Below are positions 1-12,833 of a stretch of DNA of 64,000 bases, piece by piece. Source of the DNA: Epiperipatus broadwayi. Taxonomy: Eukaryota; Onychophora; Udeonychophora; Euonychophora; Peripatidae. The translations under genes and the position numbers were made by a program. The stretch covers positions 183,317 through 247,316 of the forward strand of contig JAQFVV010006826.1 in NCBI GenBank assembly GCA_028023455.1, given 5' to 3'. Below the pieces are notes generated by a model, which was given only the letters and a program-made list of their open reading frames with translations, was not told the origin of the DNA and did not search any database. The first letter of the stretch is position 1, and every line of letters begins with the position of its first letter.

Positions 1-222
1 TGGACATGTCAGCTGCTTATCTAAGACAATCTTCAATTGGTTGATTTTTACGATTGTGATAAATAGATTAAAAGAAGATTCTCCATTAATTTATCTACAG
101 GTAGCCTCAGCGTGTCTGATTCTTTAGAGTATATCCATTACAATAATTTAGTTATAAAAATGTTGCTCATGTTGAATTGTTACAAATATCAAATTCAAAT
201 ATTATACATTAATGAGTATATA

Positions 223-1845
223 ATATAGGGTGTATGAGCACAGACTTTCACACCACCCACCTCTCTTCACTCTATCTAATAACACTGATACACCTAAACA
301 CATATATGCTGAAAAGATAAATAATCACCAATATACGTATTTCATGCTAAACCAGCAATCATCAGTTGGTCCAGACTATCATCTTTACACATATATATAG
401 TATAAGTGCTCAGATATATATTAAGATAGACTATCCTCATAGTTTAATGGACAGGCTTCAATCCACTCCACACTCCAACTCTTCAACCGTCCATCCAAGT
501 GAAAATCTGATGATGGAATGCTCAAAGGCCACCCTGAGGCCGAGATTATTGTCACACCCATGTTGATCTAAGGTCAATCTGAACCCCACATGTACAGGAC
601 ATAATCCATTTTAATACATATGCAAGGATGGGCAGACATCTCTATAATGTAATAACTGAAACACAGGCTTGTTATATACCTGTGGCTATTTATATGTAAT
701 ATAGGGTATATGAGCACAGACTTTCACACCACCCACCTCTCTCCACTCTATCTAATAACACTGATACACCTAAACACATATATGCTGAAAAGATAAATAA
801 TCACCAATATACATATTTCATGCTAAACCAGCAATCATCAGTTGGTCCAGACTATCATCTTTACACACATATATAGTATAAGTGCTCAGATATATATTAA
901 GATAGACTATCCTCATAGTTTAATGGACAGGCTTCAATCCACTTCACACTCCAACTCTTCAACCGTCCATCCAAGTGAAAATCTGATGATGGAATGCTCA
1001 AAGGCCACCCTGAGGCCGAGATTATTGTCACACCCATGTTGACCTAAGGTCAATCTGAACCCCACATGTACAGGACATAATCCATTTTAATACATATACA
1101 AGGATGGGCAGACATCTCTATAATGTACTAACTGAAACACAGGCTTGTTATATACCTGTGGCTATATATATGTAATATAGGGTATATGAGCACAGACTTT
1201 TACACCACCCACCTCTCTCCACTCTATCTAATAACACTGATACGTCTAAACACATATATGCTGAAAATATAAATAATCATCAATATACATATTTCATGCT
1301 AAACCAGCAATCATCAGTTGGTCCAGACTATCATCTTTACACACATATATAGTATAAGTGCTCAGATATATATTAAGATAGACTATCCTCATAGTTTAAT
1401 GGACAGGCTTCAATCCACTCCACACTCCAACTCTTCAACTGTCCATCCTTAGGTCAACATGGGTGTGACAATAATCTCGGCCTCAGGGTGGCCTTTGAGC
1501 ATTCCATCATCAGATTTTCACTTGGATGGACGGTTGAAGAGTTGGAGTGTGGAGTGGATTGAAGCCTGTCCATTAAACTATGAGGATAGTCTATCTTAAT
1601 ATATATCTGAGCACTTATACTATACATGTGTGTAAAGATGATAGTCTGGACCAACTGATGATTGCTGGTTTAGCATGAAATACATATATTGGTGATTATT
1701 TATCTTTTCAGCATATATGTGTTTAGGTGTATCAGTGTTATTAGATAGAGTGGAGAGAGGTGGGTGGTGTGAAAGTCTGTGCTCATATACCCTATATTAC
1801 ATATATATAGCCACAGGTATATAACAAGCCTGTGTTTCATTTATT
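223..1845. repeat. Tandem 476-bp repeat (family T-like) ending in an inverted copy
   Basis: Two full units start near 223 and 700 and a third partial unit near 1176, giving a period of about 476 bp. Each starts with a version of atatagggtRtatgagcaca. The third unit breaks at about 1447 (after gtccatcc) and is followed by a reverse-complement copy running to about 1801, then a short tail. The units differ by only a few bases, so amplification is recent compared with other repeats here. Each unit contains the same 66-codon open frame (366-566, 842-1042 and inverted 1454-1654). I read these frames as by-products of duplication rather than genes, because the same DNA occurs as non-coding repeat near 15.4, 17.5 and 37.1 kb. 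Confidence 0.9.
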
Positions 1846-1849
1846 AATG

Positions 1850-2020
1850 GGTATAGTTTATTTGTATTCACTATTTAAATTTTTAGGATGGTAACTTAGA
1901 AGTAAAAAAGATATTGTAGTACAATCAAGTATTTCTATTATTACAAATAAGGAGAAAATAAAACCACATTTATTACATATGACTTGATAACTGATTATGT
2001 ATTAAATATATTAATTAAGC
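1850..2020. other. AT-rich spacer
   Basis: Short AT-rich stretch between the tandem cluster and the first family A copy. No coding or RNA signal seen. Confidence 0.6.
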
Positions 2021-2021
2021 A

Positions 2022-2330
2022 TTACATGATCACCATCTCTTATACTAGCACATTTTGTGTTTTCAATTTCATTCTCATAGTTTTATAGTTAAGTAGAGAT
2101 AAAAGGTGACTGCTGAAGGGTTGCATTAGATCCTAAGATCTAGGTGCAGTACTCTCAGATCCAAAGCTCCTCACTGATGAAGGCCACAAGCCAGAAACTA
2201 GTCTGGGGATATTGGAATGAGTAGGCATTAGATAAGGATTTTATGCACAAGCCTTCTGTCATCCATTGATTACTCTGATTGGCACAAAGTGGCACTACTG
2301 TATGGAAAGTTTTGACTTGTTTATAAAAAT
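2022..2330 (-). repeat. Dispersed repeat family A, copy 1
   Basis: About 300 bp on the minus strand. It shares with the copies at 3.0, 3.4, 7.1 and 31.7 kb a terminal gatcaccatYtcttat motif, a middle block reading (minus strand) ccagactagtttctgg, and an end with ctactgtatggaRagtttt. No tRNA promoter or poly(A) tail is visible. The terminal motif and the palindromic relatives at 20.2 and 31.3 kb favour a non-autonomous DNA transposon or foldback element over a SINE. Confidence 0.75.
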
Positions 2331-2339
2331 ATTAATTGT

Positions 2340-2990
2340 TTTAAATTGTTTATAATCTTGCAAATTTCACATGTACATTGTGCTAATGTTATATATAATG
2401 GACATTATGCTCTTTTATATATTTCATTATATGCAGATTTTATGGTTGTGATAAAGTTGTATTTGCAAAAATAAATCACAGATGTTTTTTTCAGAAAATA
2501 AATAATAACTAAACATTATATATAGAAATTAGATAACTTTTTATATATAAGCAATACAAAATAGAATTCTATATCAATTATAACTATTAATTTTAACAAG
2601 CCAATTAATATCTTTATAGCTTCTCAAATATTTTAATGCTGATAATATAAATATATTCATGGAATAACCAAGCTTAAAACATTAGTATGATTTTTCAAAG
2701 TCAAATACCCAAAGAATCATTTAAATGGACTTACAAAAAATGTCCATCTTTCTTATAATAATGCCATTCTATTTGCCAAATAAAAATGACCTTATAACTT
2801 TACCTGATCTCCTGTTTGTTACACAATAGTGACAAATTAGCATTGATATAAAATATGTAGGTATTACTTGCAAGTTCATTTAAATTATTCTTTGGGGATC
2901 TCGTGAGAATTACCATTACAACATTTTCAGCCTTGATTGTTCTGTGATTAAGTTTATGAATATTGTCGAAGAAGTCAATAGTATTATCTC
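2340..2990. other. AT-rich non-coding stretch
   Basis: Between two oppositely oriented family A copies. No ORF with recognisable content and no repeat structure stands out. Confidence 0.5.
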
Positions 2991-2994
2991 AACA

Positions 2995-3275
2995 ATTTTC
3001 CAGTTAAAACAAAGGCAAAAACTCTTCATACAGTACTGTCACTTAGTGCAATATGGAGTAAACAATGAATGCAAAAAGGGGTATGCATAAAATCCCTATC
3101 TAGTGCCTACTCATCAAATATCCCCAGACTAGTTTCTAGTTTATGGCTTTCATCAGTGAGAGTTTTGGACTTGAGAGCACTGCACCTAGATCTTAGAATC
3201 TAATGAAACCCTTCAGCAGCCACTTTTTATCTTTTTTAGTCATCTATAAAACTAAGAGTCTAAAACTGAAAACAC
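2995..3275 (+). repeat. Dispersed repeat family A, copy 2
   Basis: Plus-strand copy with the same order of blocks: aactcttcatacagta, then ccccagactagtttct, then gatcttagaatctaatg. It faces copy 1, so the two form a spaced inverted pair. It is more diverged than copy 1. Confidence 0.75.
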
Positions 3276-3429
3276 AATAATATTTTCAATCCAAGATCAC
3301 TTGCTTATAGAGTCATATATATCTGAACTCAGTTCAGTACCTATGCATTTTGGTGCTTTTGGTTCTTTAATAACCAAGCCATTAACACCCAATGAATGCA
3401 AGAAAGTTTGTGCATAAAATCAGAAGATT

Positions 3430-3715
3430 AGTTAACTAAAATGGTAAAAAGTGATGGCTAGAGGGTTGCATTAGATCCTAAGATCTAGGTGCAATGCTCT
3501 CAAGTCCAAATCTCCTCATTGATGAAAGCCACAAGCAAGAAACTAGTCTGAGGATATTGAATGAGTAGGCACTAGATAGATATTTTATGCACAAACCTTC
3601 TTGAATCCATTGATTAGTCTGGCTTGCACTGAGTGGCACTACTGTATGGAGAGTTTTTGTGTCTGTTTCAATAGCTTGAGCGAGCATAAGAAATGGTGAT
3701 CATGTGAATTTTCAG
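3430..3715 (-). repeat. Dispersed repeat family A, copy 3
   Basis: Minus-strand copy starting with ggttgcattagatcctaaga and ending with the outer motif gcataagaaatggtgatca at about 3695-3713. It shows the likely true end of the family. An open frame of 69 codons inside it is incidental. Confidence 0.75.
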
Positions 3716-3719
3716 ATTC

Positions 3720-6700
3720 AGAATTTTGGAATAAAACAAAAAAAATTTTTTGTGTAGCTATAAAATGCTAGCATAGCCTATTGTCTACCATCAGATAATA
3801 ATAAAATACAAATTAAGAAAATGGAAAAATATTCAATAAATTTTATACATGTAATAAAACAAAATTAAATAATATGTTTAAAAAACAAAAAAAAATTAGA
3901 TTATAAATAAGCAAAATAACATATTTAGTAATCAAATTAATGCATAATAATTACAAAATAATTACATTCAATAAGTGTGATACAATTCATAGGATTTGTA
4001 AAAAAATATACAAATACATATTTACAATATATACAACTGTTATACCTCACTTGATAACAATGGCTAAATATAATGTCTAGTTGCTGTGCAACTATTAATG
4101 TGACTTCAGGTGACCTAAATTTACCTCACACTTCCAGCTGTACTATGACAGCTTGGCTTGTTTGTTGGTATGGCCATACTTTCATCAGTTTTGTGACAGC
4201 TTGCCTTGTTTTCGAATTAAGCCCTAGCAGTTTTAATGTAAACTTGTCTGACTGCTTTAACTATATAACAGACAACACGGATGGAGTCATTTGAGTCTGA
4301 CAGCATATTGTTGTTGTCTGACTTTACCTTCAACTGAACTGACTATTTATAATCAGATCCCCTTCCACAGTGAAAACAATAATATTCATTGAGCATGGTC
4401 ATCCATTGCCTGTATCTGCTATTGTATATATGTGATCTATTCACACATCTATTGATATGTTTTGATAAATGCTCAATCCGATCAAGATAAGATGGAATCT
4501 GGATTCGTTCCTTAGCTGAAGGTATGGTAAGATATAACAATTTCATTTAAAAAAATATTAAAAAAATATTGTATACTCAAAAAATAAAATTGAAAACAAT
4601 TTCAGCCATGTGGAAAAATTATGTGCATTTCTTAGTATAATGAAATATATGTTGTGTGGCTGAGGTATGTGCATATAAAATATATAAATAAGTACTAAAT
4701 ATTTTAATAAAGAATTTTAAGAGATTTGAATTTTTAATTGCAATTTCAGTTTTTTAGAATTTATGCTAAAGCAAACGCATAACTTATATTTTTGGTGTTT
4801 TTTTTTTTTTAAATTATTCAAGTAAAAATCATCTCAAATTTTATTTTGGTTTTTTTATTTCAATAAGACGGGTCGCACAATATAGCCTCATTTCTCTTTT
4901 TTAAAATATCTTATTAACATAATTAAATATAAAGAGTTTATTAAAACTAATTTCATCTCCTACCGTGCAGCATCTTTTTATATTTATCACTCTAAATAAA
5001 AATATTTGATCAACTGCTATTAGGTATAAAGAAAACTGTATATGGAAAAAAGAAAATTCACTTCGTGAAGTTTTCATTAAACGAAAGAAAAATGTTTTTT
5101 TACAATCTATTTTCAATAATCATATCATGAAATTAAAAAAAATTTTCAATTTATATTCATATTAAATTATATTTTCAGCAAAAATGATATAAATTTTATT
5201 TCCCATATATTTTCTATTTCCTTGTCACATGATTAATAATCTCTTCATATATATTAAAAAATCATTCTTTTATTCCAAGCATTCTCTTTTTTAAATTACT
5301 TTTATTGATGTTTTTGTTTATTATATTTATAGAATTTTTTTAATTTTTGAACTTTAGATTAAATACATAATTCTGTAATAATTAAAAAGTAATGAAAAAA
5401 TGTCTTTATATGTATATATAGCGTACTTTAGAACTGTGCCAATTGTGTGTCCAGCAGGACGGGATTGCCTGCTGGATTGCAAATACAATTAAATAAAGAA
5501 ATTTAAAGTTAGAAGTTTTATTTACAGAGGGTTAGCATGATGATAATAAATCATTAGTAACAATATATATTATACACTCATTATATACATAATCTATAAA
5601 CATAACATTATGGGCTCGAAGGCTTACAAAAATAATAGTAAAAATCTATATGACCTGTTTGTGAGTCCCTAAGTTTACTTTGGTACATTTGAAGGTAAAC
5701 TTCTCCATAAGGCTATAGGTGAAGGAGGGGTGACTGGAGCACCCATGGCATGTCTGCATACCTGGAGCTTTACCTAGATAAACCCTGCTTTTGTTTGTCT
5801 ATATGCACTCCTGGATGTTGTAGAAAGACAGACCATCAGTTGCCCACATGGCGGTCCATATCTAGAGTTCCCATTTTCAATTCTTGTGATCAGATAATGC
5901 AGTCCACATTTCATTTGTCTATTTTTGGTCATCAGTTTTTATTATCGAAACTGATTAGGAACTAAACATTCTTTAGTTGCAGTGGCTTTCTTTACTTCGA
6001 CCTAGATATTTATCTTTGCTATTACTGATTATTTATCAGTATAGCTAATCTTTATTCTTTTAATTAATCTATTTAAGTAATCTGTAATACTTATATTATT
6101 TGTGTATGCCATCAGTATACATGCCCATACATTTACGTTTATATATTTTATATATGTTTTCATAAATACTACTTATATTTACGTATGTATATAAATATAC
6201 ACATTTATTTAATAGTTGCTAAAATCTATACTAATAAAAATTTACTATAAACTAAAGCTAAAATAAATAAATATAATATATTAAAATTCAATTTACAATT
6301 GAACTTTGATTAGAAGCAATAAATTACAACATTTGAAAAACAAATTATACATATGTAGGTGGTAATGCTATTTTAAGTCAAATAAAGTTGTACTAGTGTA
6401 CTGTGGTATCATATTCTATAAACCTGCCAAATGGTTCCAATAAATATAGAAAGTAAACTCAGTAAAATATTTTATAACTCTTTAAAATAAATTTTTAAAA
6501 TCTAAAGTAGAAGTAATAAAATAGCTTTCTGCCCTAATTTTTTTTGATATAAATGTGTTGACATCATCTATTTTTTAACATAACTAAAATTGGAAACAAA
6601 TGAACAAAATGAATAATCAATGCCATAAATGATATATTTTTTTTGCTTCAAGTTTTGCTGTAAAAGTGAAATGTAAGGATAATAATATATTTTAACAAAT

Positions 6701-6770
6701 AATAAATCTTTAATTTATAAAATTATTAAAGCTCATTTAAATTTATTTTTAAATACATTTGTTACCATTA
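3720..6770. other. Long AT-rich region without recognised genes
   Basis: Open frames here are short (66-73 codons), have no domain signature and sit in low-complexity DNA. The GC-richer patch at 5600-5960 has no convincing coding frame. A small hairpin at about 5450-5473 (ccagcagg ... cctgctgg) is the only clear structure. A T-run lies near 4799-4810. Confidence 0.5.
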
Positions 6771-6777
6771 TATTAAT

Positions 6778-7044
6778 ATGATTAGTGAAAAGAAAAATTG
6801 TCAAGCAGTAGAGAATTTCAAAATTGGTGAACTGATGACTATGATTAACAAAGGCATCAAGGCAGTATGCATTTTGTGTTTTGGAACAATTGTATTGAGA
6901 ACATCATCAGTAAAGCATAAATCACTTTGTGAAAAAAGCAAAAATGAACAAAAATTATATATTGCTCAAGCATTTAAAAATATAAATATTCAATCAATAT
7001 CTATAATGGAAATTATTGAAAATCATTCAAATATAACTGCTTAA
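6778..7044 (+). pseudogene. Possible BED-type zinc-finger fragment of a hAT transposase
   Basis: An 88-codon frame with the pattern C-x2-C (CILC), then T-S-S-V-K-H-K-S and E-K-x-K-N-E-Q-K-x-Y-I. This is reminiscent of the N-terminal BED-like finger of ZBED/SCAND3-type hAT transposases, where C-x2-C is followed by an H-x-x-x-H/KH pair and a charged helix. The second part of the finger seems compressed, so the domain would be broken. It ends directly before family A copy 4. It could be the detached N-terminus of the hAT remnant at 9.5-11.4 kb, but nothing joins them. The start was taken at the first ATG after upstream stops. The assignment rests on motif reading only. Confidence 0.35.
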
Positions 7045-7049
7045 CATCA

Positions 7050-7355
7050 CATAATCATTATTATTTGTGCTAGCACATAACTGTTATTAAAACAGGCAAA
7101 ACTCTCCATAAAGTAGTGCTACTCAGTGCCAACCTGAGTAATCAATGGATGCAAGAAGGCTTGTGCATAAAATCCCCATCTAGTGCCTACTCATCCAATA
7201 TCCCCAGACTAGTTTCTGGCTTGTGACCTTTGTCAGTGAGGAGCTTTAGATCTGAGAGCATTGCACCTAGGTCTTAGGATTTAATGCAACCCTCCAGCAA
7301 CCACCTTTTATCTCTTCTTAACTACAAAACTATGAGAATAAAATTGAAATCAATG
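7050..7355 (+). repeat. Dispersed repeat family A, copy 4
   Basis: Near-complete plus-strand copy: gtgctagcacataactgtta, then aactctccataaagtag, the core ccccagactagtttctggct, and ggatttaatgcaaccctcca. It is a good reference copy for the family. Confidence 0.8.
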
Positions 7356-7359
7356 TTTT

Positions 7360-9540
7360 CCTGTTTAAATATAACTGCTGCTATTTTTTTATTTCAAATG
7401 TAATTGCCAAACATGGCAAACCTTTTAATGATGGGGAACATGTTGAAGCAATGGATTTGTAAGTCAGATCCGCACTTCATGTTCTTTCTACATTCTAACC
7501 TAGAATTGAACCTGATCCACACTTTTAAATAATTATAATAAAAGTTTCTGTCTACCCTCTTGTACATATTGAATACCCAGATGAATTAATAAGTCATTAA
7601 AATCACGAATTTTCTCTTTAAAACTTCGGTTATAAATTTTAGGGGTATGCAGATATATATGGGCAGATACATATATGTATAATTATAGATGGAAACTTTT
7701 GTGAGAATCAAAAAATAAATTTTAAAATTATATATTGTTTTATCTTTCATTTTATTTATGTCAGAATATTGTATTCAGGAGATTCACTTATACAATGGCC
7801 TCTAGTCACATTCTTTAGTTAAAACAAAAGAAAATTTATTAGTGAAGTTGAAATAAAATTGTAATAAAATTAAAAGTTAAATCATAGAAGAAATATTTTA
7901 AAGAGAGAATTCTTCAAATCTATGTTAAGCTTGAAATAGATTTGAAACAATAAAACCATTGGGTTTATCGGGAGAGTGGATCTTATGAAGACAATAGTTA
8001 AATATTTTATATAACTGATTATGATCACCAAAGTCAAATATATCTGTTTTTCCTTGGGTGAGTGTAAAGAGGAATTGTCTAGAAGTCGACTGAAAATGTA
8101 TAAATAGGCCAAGAAAACAATAGACAGGGGCCATTTTTGTTTTATTTGGAGAAGTAGTATGGTAAATCCATATCAGTTTATTTTGAAAGATAAGTGTGAA
8201 AATATGATTCTGGGATATGTAGGAACTGACCTGCTTGGTCCCCATTGTCCCAGGATGTGATTGTAGAAAGACCATAAAGCCGGAAAATTTCATTAAAATG
8301 TTTTTGGACTACCAAATTGTGGAACTCTGGAAGTAGAATTCAATAGCTAGTTATTCCTATGCCAAAATAATAAAAATCATCATTAAATTATAGTTCTGTC
8401 ATGGGACCTAAACTTCAAGTTTGGACTGCTAATAAATTAGGTAATGACTTTAAACTGATTTATATCCCTAACCTCCTAATTTATTTCTGTTTTATTTCCA
8501 ATTGACGTTATATTTAATTGATATATAGAGAAAATATCTTCTAAATGTAATTCTGCCTAAATATATATAAAATGCTCTGTGAACTAAACTTTGTAATTTT
8601 GATTCCCTATAATTAATTTTAATGACTTTGCTATATTTTATTGGTCCTAACGTATGTATCTCTTAAAGTCAAAATTTTCTCATAACGCAGTCTATAATTG
8701 ATCTTACCACTTACCTATAGATATATTGTCTAGATTTATTACCATGTAATTTAAAAGAATATATTTGTATGCCAATTTGTTCCATCTCGACAGATTTATA
8801 CTTGCCTTGTCTTTTTGGTGTTATGACTTAAACTGATTTTCTACCTATTTCCCGACCAATGATTGTCAGTAAATTAATACATGTTCGCTCTTAATGATTA
8901 TTTAATTAGAGCACCCTTTTGTTAAGATGAAATGATTTTGTTTTATTTTAATTTTTATTATTATTATTATTCTAAAAACACCATTTTTACTTGAAATTGG
9001 CATACAAAATGCACCATTACCTTGTGAGAGGCATGTGTTAATTATATAAATTAAAAGTGTATATCAATGAGCAATGAAGTAAGAAAGCAAGATATTAAAG
9101 AATAATAATTATGCATTATTAAAATCACACACATATAAATTTAACCTACCTATGGTTCATATTAATTAATTTTACTTTGAAGTTAGCATTTATATCTTGA
9201 TATTGTGAATGCTATCTGATGATTCAAAGACCCACATTCCCACTTCATCAATTAGTGCATATATGTAATTAGGGTAAATGTGAATGTTAAATGTTAAAAA
9301 TATCTGAGGCTCATGTTCTATCATTGATGCTGCAGGCAGGAGTTTGGAAAAGATTAATTGCTTGCCTCAAAAGTGTTGTTAATTGGTCGTTAGATTTAGA
9401 GGGTGGGTAAACAGGTTAGAATCCATAATATTCTTGATCCTTGATCTTATGTATGGTTGAATTCAAGGTATTTTTACCCAGACTCTGAATCATGTTGAAT
9501 TAACATACAATTTTGACCAGTACAATATGAAAGAAGTTTG
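7360..9540. other. AT-rich region with one unassigned open frame
   Basis: A minus-strand frame of 122 codons (7925-8293) overlaps a second minus frame (7882-8112). Neither has a motif I recognise. A decayed LINE is possible but unsupported. The rest is AT-rich DNA. Confidence 0.45.
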
Positions 9541-10708
9541 GATGAAATGTGCATCTGTTCTTTATAAAATTTTAAAAACAAAGCAAAAATTATTCAGAGA
9601 ATAAAAGATTTACCATTGGCTAAAAATACAGTTAAAAAAAAAAAATCTGAAAATGGCTAACAACATAACTTACCAACAAAAAAAAGATTTAAAATCTTCT
9701 AGTTTAATTTCTCTCTGCCTTGATGAAAGTACAGACATAAAATTGATCAGCTCATTTGGATATTTTTATTTGCTATTGTGTTGGAAATAATATCAAAGAA
9801 GAATGGATCAGTTTAACCTCATTAGAAACAACAACAAAATAAATAGATATAGCCAAAATTGTATCAGTAAATACAGATGGTGCTTAAAGTATGACTGGAA
9901 AAGAAAATGTTTTTCTCAGTTTATTTACCAACCATATTGAACATTACATTTGGGGTTTTCATTGCCTTATACATCAGCAAGTTTTATGCATGAAGGCTAG
10001 CTTTATGATGTTATGAATGTTGTGACTAAATTAGTCAATTTTATATCTACATAAGCTCTAAATAAACAAAAAAAATTAAATGTGTTGAATGAAATGATGG
10101 TTTACTTATGTACAACAATATCTAATAGTTAAGTTGAGAAAAAGTTCTTCAACAATTCATTGAGTGTTTAGATGAAATTAGACTGTTTTTTTTTACCTAA
10201 TGATAGAATCATTGAAAAACATAATAAATTAATGGACGTTGAATGGCTTTTGAAATTAATGTTTTTTACTGATATGTGTCACATATAAATGAATTAAAAA
10301 TGAAATTGCAGAGTTATAATAAGATAATGGTCATATTTGATTTGATTTGATTAAAACATTTGAAGTTAAATTACAAATTTTCAAATGTGATGTTATTTCT
10401 TATACCTTCAAATATTTTCCAAATATAAAAAAATTTTTGACTGATTTAGAATCTCATGAGAAGCCAGATCAATTAAAAATGATGCAAGAGTTTTGTGCTC
10501 TTATTAATCTATAAGTAATGGATTTTTTTTAAGATTTACACAGTCCAGACAATTTTCAAAAACATCAAAATTTATTTTATACCCAGACATAATATCAAAG
10601 GATAGTCTCAAGTTAGAAATTTGTAAATAGCTTAATTAATAACTGAAAGATATGGAAATGCAATCTGTCGATTTTCAATCCAGTTTTATATGGGAAACAG
10701 AAATTAGT

Positions 10709-10823
10709 CTTGCGTTGTTAGCCGAGAGGTATCGCAGCCGCCATGCAAGCAAGTAGTTGGTTGCAGACGGTTGTGGGTTCGCGTCCCGGCCGATGCTATG
10801 ACACATGGAAAAAAAAAAAAAAA
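10709..10823 (+). repeat. tRNA-derived SINE inserted in the hAT remnant
   Basis: Pol III promoter-like boxes are clear: A box ttagccgagaggt (about 10718-10730) and B box gggttcgcgtccc (10775-10787). The head resembles a class II (Leu/Ser-type) tRNA. It ends with gatgctatgacacatgg and a run of about 13 A. The same head and tail occur on the minus strand around 29.9 and 28.3 kb. The flanks agaaattag (about 10700) and agaaaattat (about 10826) may be an imperfect target duplication. GC content is visibly above the surroundings. Confidence 0.85.
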
Positions 10824-11116
10824 CAATAGAAAATTATCGATTATTAGACATGTGTAAAGAAAATGCACAAGAGAAACTACTGACTGTCTGGAATGCTATT
10901 CTTAAAACATTTAATTTTTTAAAAAAATTAGAGACCGCTATATTATCAATATTCTTCTCTACATATGCATGTGAATCATGGTTTTCAAAAATGAATTTAA
11001 TTAAAGACAGTTCGAGAAATAAAATGACAGTTGAATCTAGTTTAGCGTGTATATTATCAAAAGTGACAAAATATAAACTAGACATAAAACATTTAGCATC
11101 CAATGTACAACATTAA
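10805..11116 (+). pseudogene. hAT transposase C-terminal dimerisation fragment
   Basis: The open frame starts within the SINE poly(A) run, which supplies lysines, so its ATG is not original. From about residue 40 it reads as the C-terminal region of hAT transposases: a hydrophobic stretch, then YACESWFSKMNLIK and RNKMTVESSL, the conserved block for dimerisation. In family proteins the equivalent segment lies near the end of a 550-650 residue protein. Here only about 100 residues are uninterrupted. The upstream catalytic parts are frameshifted, so it cannot make active transposase. Confidence 0.75.
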
Positions 11117-11449
11117 AAATCTCATTAAATAATATCTATTTATATTTATTTTATATGTTTATTTACAAAATTTTGTTTTAATTACTATTAATTTTTTACA
11201 CTTACATTTTATTCAATTTATGTACTTCTAAATAAATATCGTTCACTTGTATATATAGTTTATTTAGAAATTTTGTTTAATTACTATTGTTATTATTATT
11301 ATTTTGTTTTATAAACTTTTAAAAACTGTAATAATTAAATAGTTTATATTTTGATTTAATAACTGTATGGTATGCCAATCATTCAATAAATATTTTGGGG
11401 GGAATTTTTGGCATGCACACGTAAAAAGGTTCGCCACCATTGATATAGG

Positions 11450-12830
11450 GTATTATTTACCACTTAATTTTTACTATTAATATCATTATTAGATAACATC
11501 AAATTAGGATAACTTTGGAAAAAGTTGATCATAGAAAAATATCATTAAAATAATTTGTATGCCCATAATAAATTTATAGAGAGCTGGAGAAACAAAGATA
11601 AAAGAAACAGTGATGAAAGAAACAACAGAGATAAAGAATTTTTGACTTTTGGTTAAAGTCTTTATATATCTGGGACACATTTATCAAAATAAGATGCCAG
11701 AAAAAAAAAAAAACTTTTGGAGAATACTTTTTTAATAAAGAATGAAAAGAAAAGTTTACTGTGATGTATAACATTTTTAAAGGGAAGGAATGTTAAATCG
11801 ATTAATAGAAAATTAGGCATGTGGCTTATGCACATAAGCTTCTAAATTAATCTCTATTAAAATTTTTTGCATTACATCACATCATTTTTAGCACTACTGC
11901 ACAAAAGAATGCAATTATAACAATAATAATCACATGATTAGTTGCTCAATAGGTCATATGACATTTGAATAGCCAAATGACAGGTCTAGTACAACAATTT
12001 CATTCGAACTTCTAAATTAATATATGCAAATGTTTATTTTACCTATCTGAAAATTATCCCAGAAATCTTTAGTTCTTGCTAATGCATTCAATTATGCATT
12101 AAACTGCATTGGGGTAAAATTTTTTATCTAATATGGCACTTGAACCAATGGTCATGTGATTAAGATTAATTTACCTTTATACTTAATATTTAAAATTTTA
12201 TTAATGACAGATTGCTGCTATTTATATAATAACCATGAGATCACATCAATAGAATATTGCAAATAAAAATGGTAATCCAGCATATGAAGTAGATGTATAA
12301 AGATTCTAAGAAACAATGATTTATGGATGCAATTTTCAAAAAGATGAAGATAAACAATGATGAATACACTTCATCACTGGAAAAATTGCATCAAATTATT
12401 GTCATATTTATCTTTTATCATTAGTTTATTACATTTGCTTTGTGTAATGATGGGAATTAATGTTTTCCACTGTACTAATAATCAAATGACTATTGAGAGT
12501 TCATAAAAAGTGTAAGAACCAGAAGTGATGAAGCAAACCCATGATTTGTGGGTCTTGAACTTCAGAGTCCACTATTCATACTATAACTGTATTAAATCAT
12601 TAATGCATGCCCCCCCCCCCAAGACAAAATATTGAGACAAATCATATTAATGTTTTAAACATTTATTGAAGCTATTTATAATAACAATTACACACAATAG
12701 TTATTTAAGTTCCCACCAGCTCCTAAAATTGGCAAGATTGTAAATATTATTTTGTTGCCTAACGTATGAGACATAAATTCTTCAAAATAAAAGTCATAGA
12801 TCACATTACCCAATTTTCTTAAGCTTGTAA
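11450..12830. other. AT-rich region, no gene seen
   Basis: No frame with recognisable content. A C-run at about 12609-12620 and short direct AT repeats only. Confidence 0.5.
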
Positions 12831-12833
12831 AAT

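Larger units (their letters stand above)
9545..11442 (+). mobile_element. Decayed hAT transposon with transposase remnant
   Basis: The plus strand reads, through many stops and frameshifts, as a hAT transposase of the ZBED5/SCAND3-like group. Near 9715 a frame gives CLDESTDIK (catalytic-core start). Near 9860-9890 it gives VNTDGA followed by SMTGKE. Near 9960 it gives a W-x-F-H-C-x-I-H-Q-x-x-L motif. The C-terminal dimerisation region is open at 10805-11116 (ACESWFSKMNLIK and later). A terminal sequence aaaggttcgccaccattg ends at 11442 and resembles a hAT right terminus (inverse CAATGGTGGCGAACC). I could not find the matching left end, so the element is truncated or diverged there. A SINE interrupts it at 10.7-10.8 kb. 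Confidence 0.8.

Noticed and set aside
366-566. 66-codon frame repeated at 842-1042 and inverted at 1454-1654
   Set aside because: It exists because the 476-bp unit is duplicated. The same DNA elsewhere in the window is broken by stops, and there is no domain.
7925-8293. 122-codon minus frame
   Set aside because: It is long for this base composition, but I see no motif, and other minus frames over the same DNA look just as protein-like. Not called as a gene.
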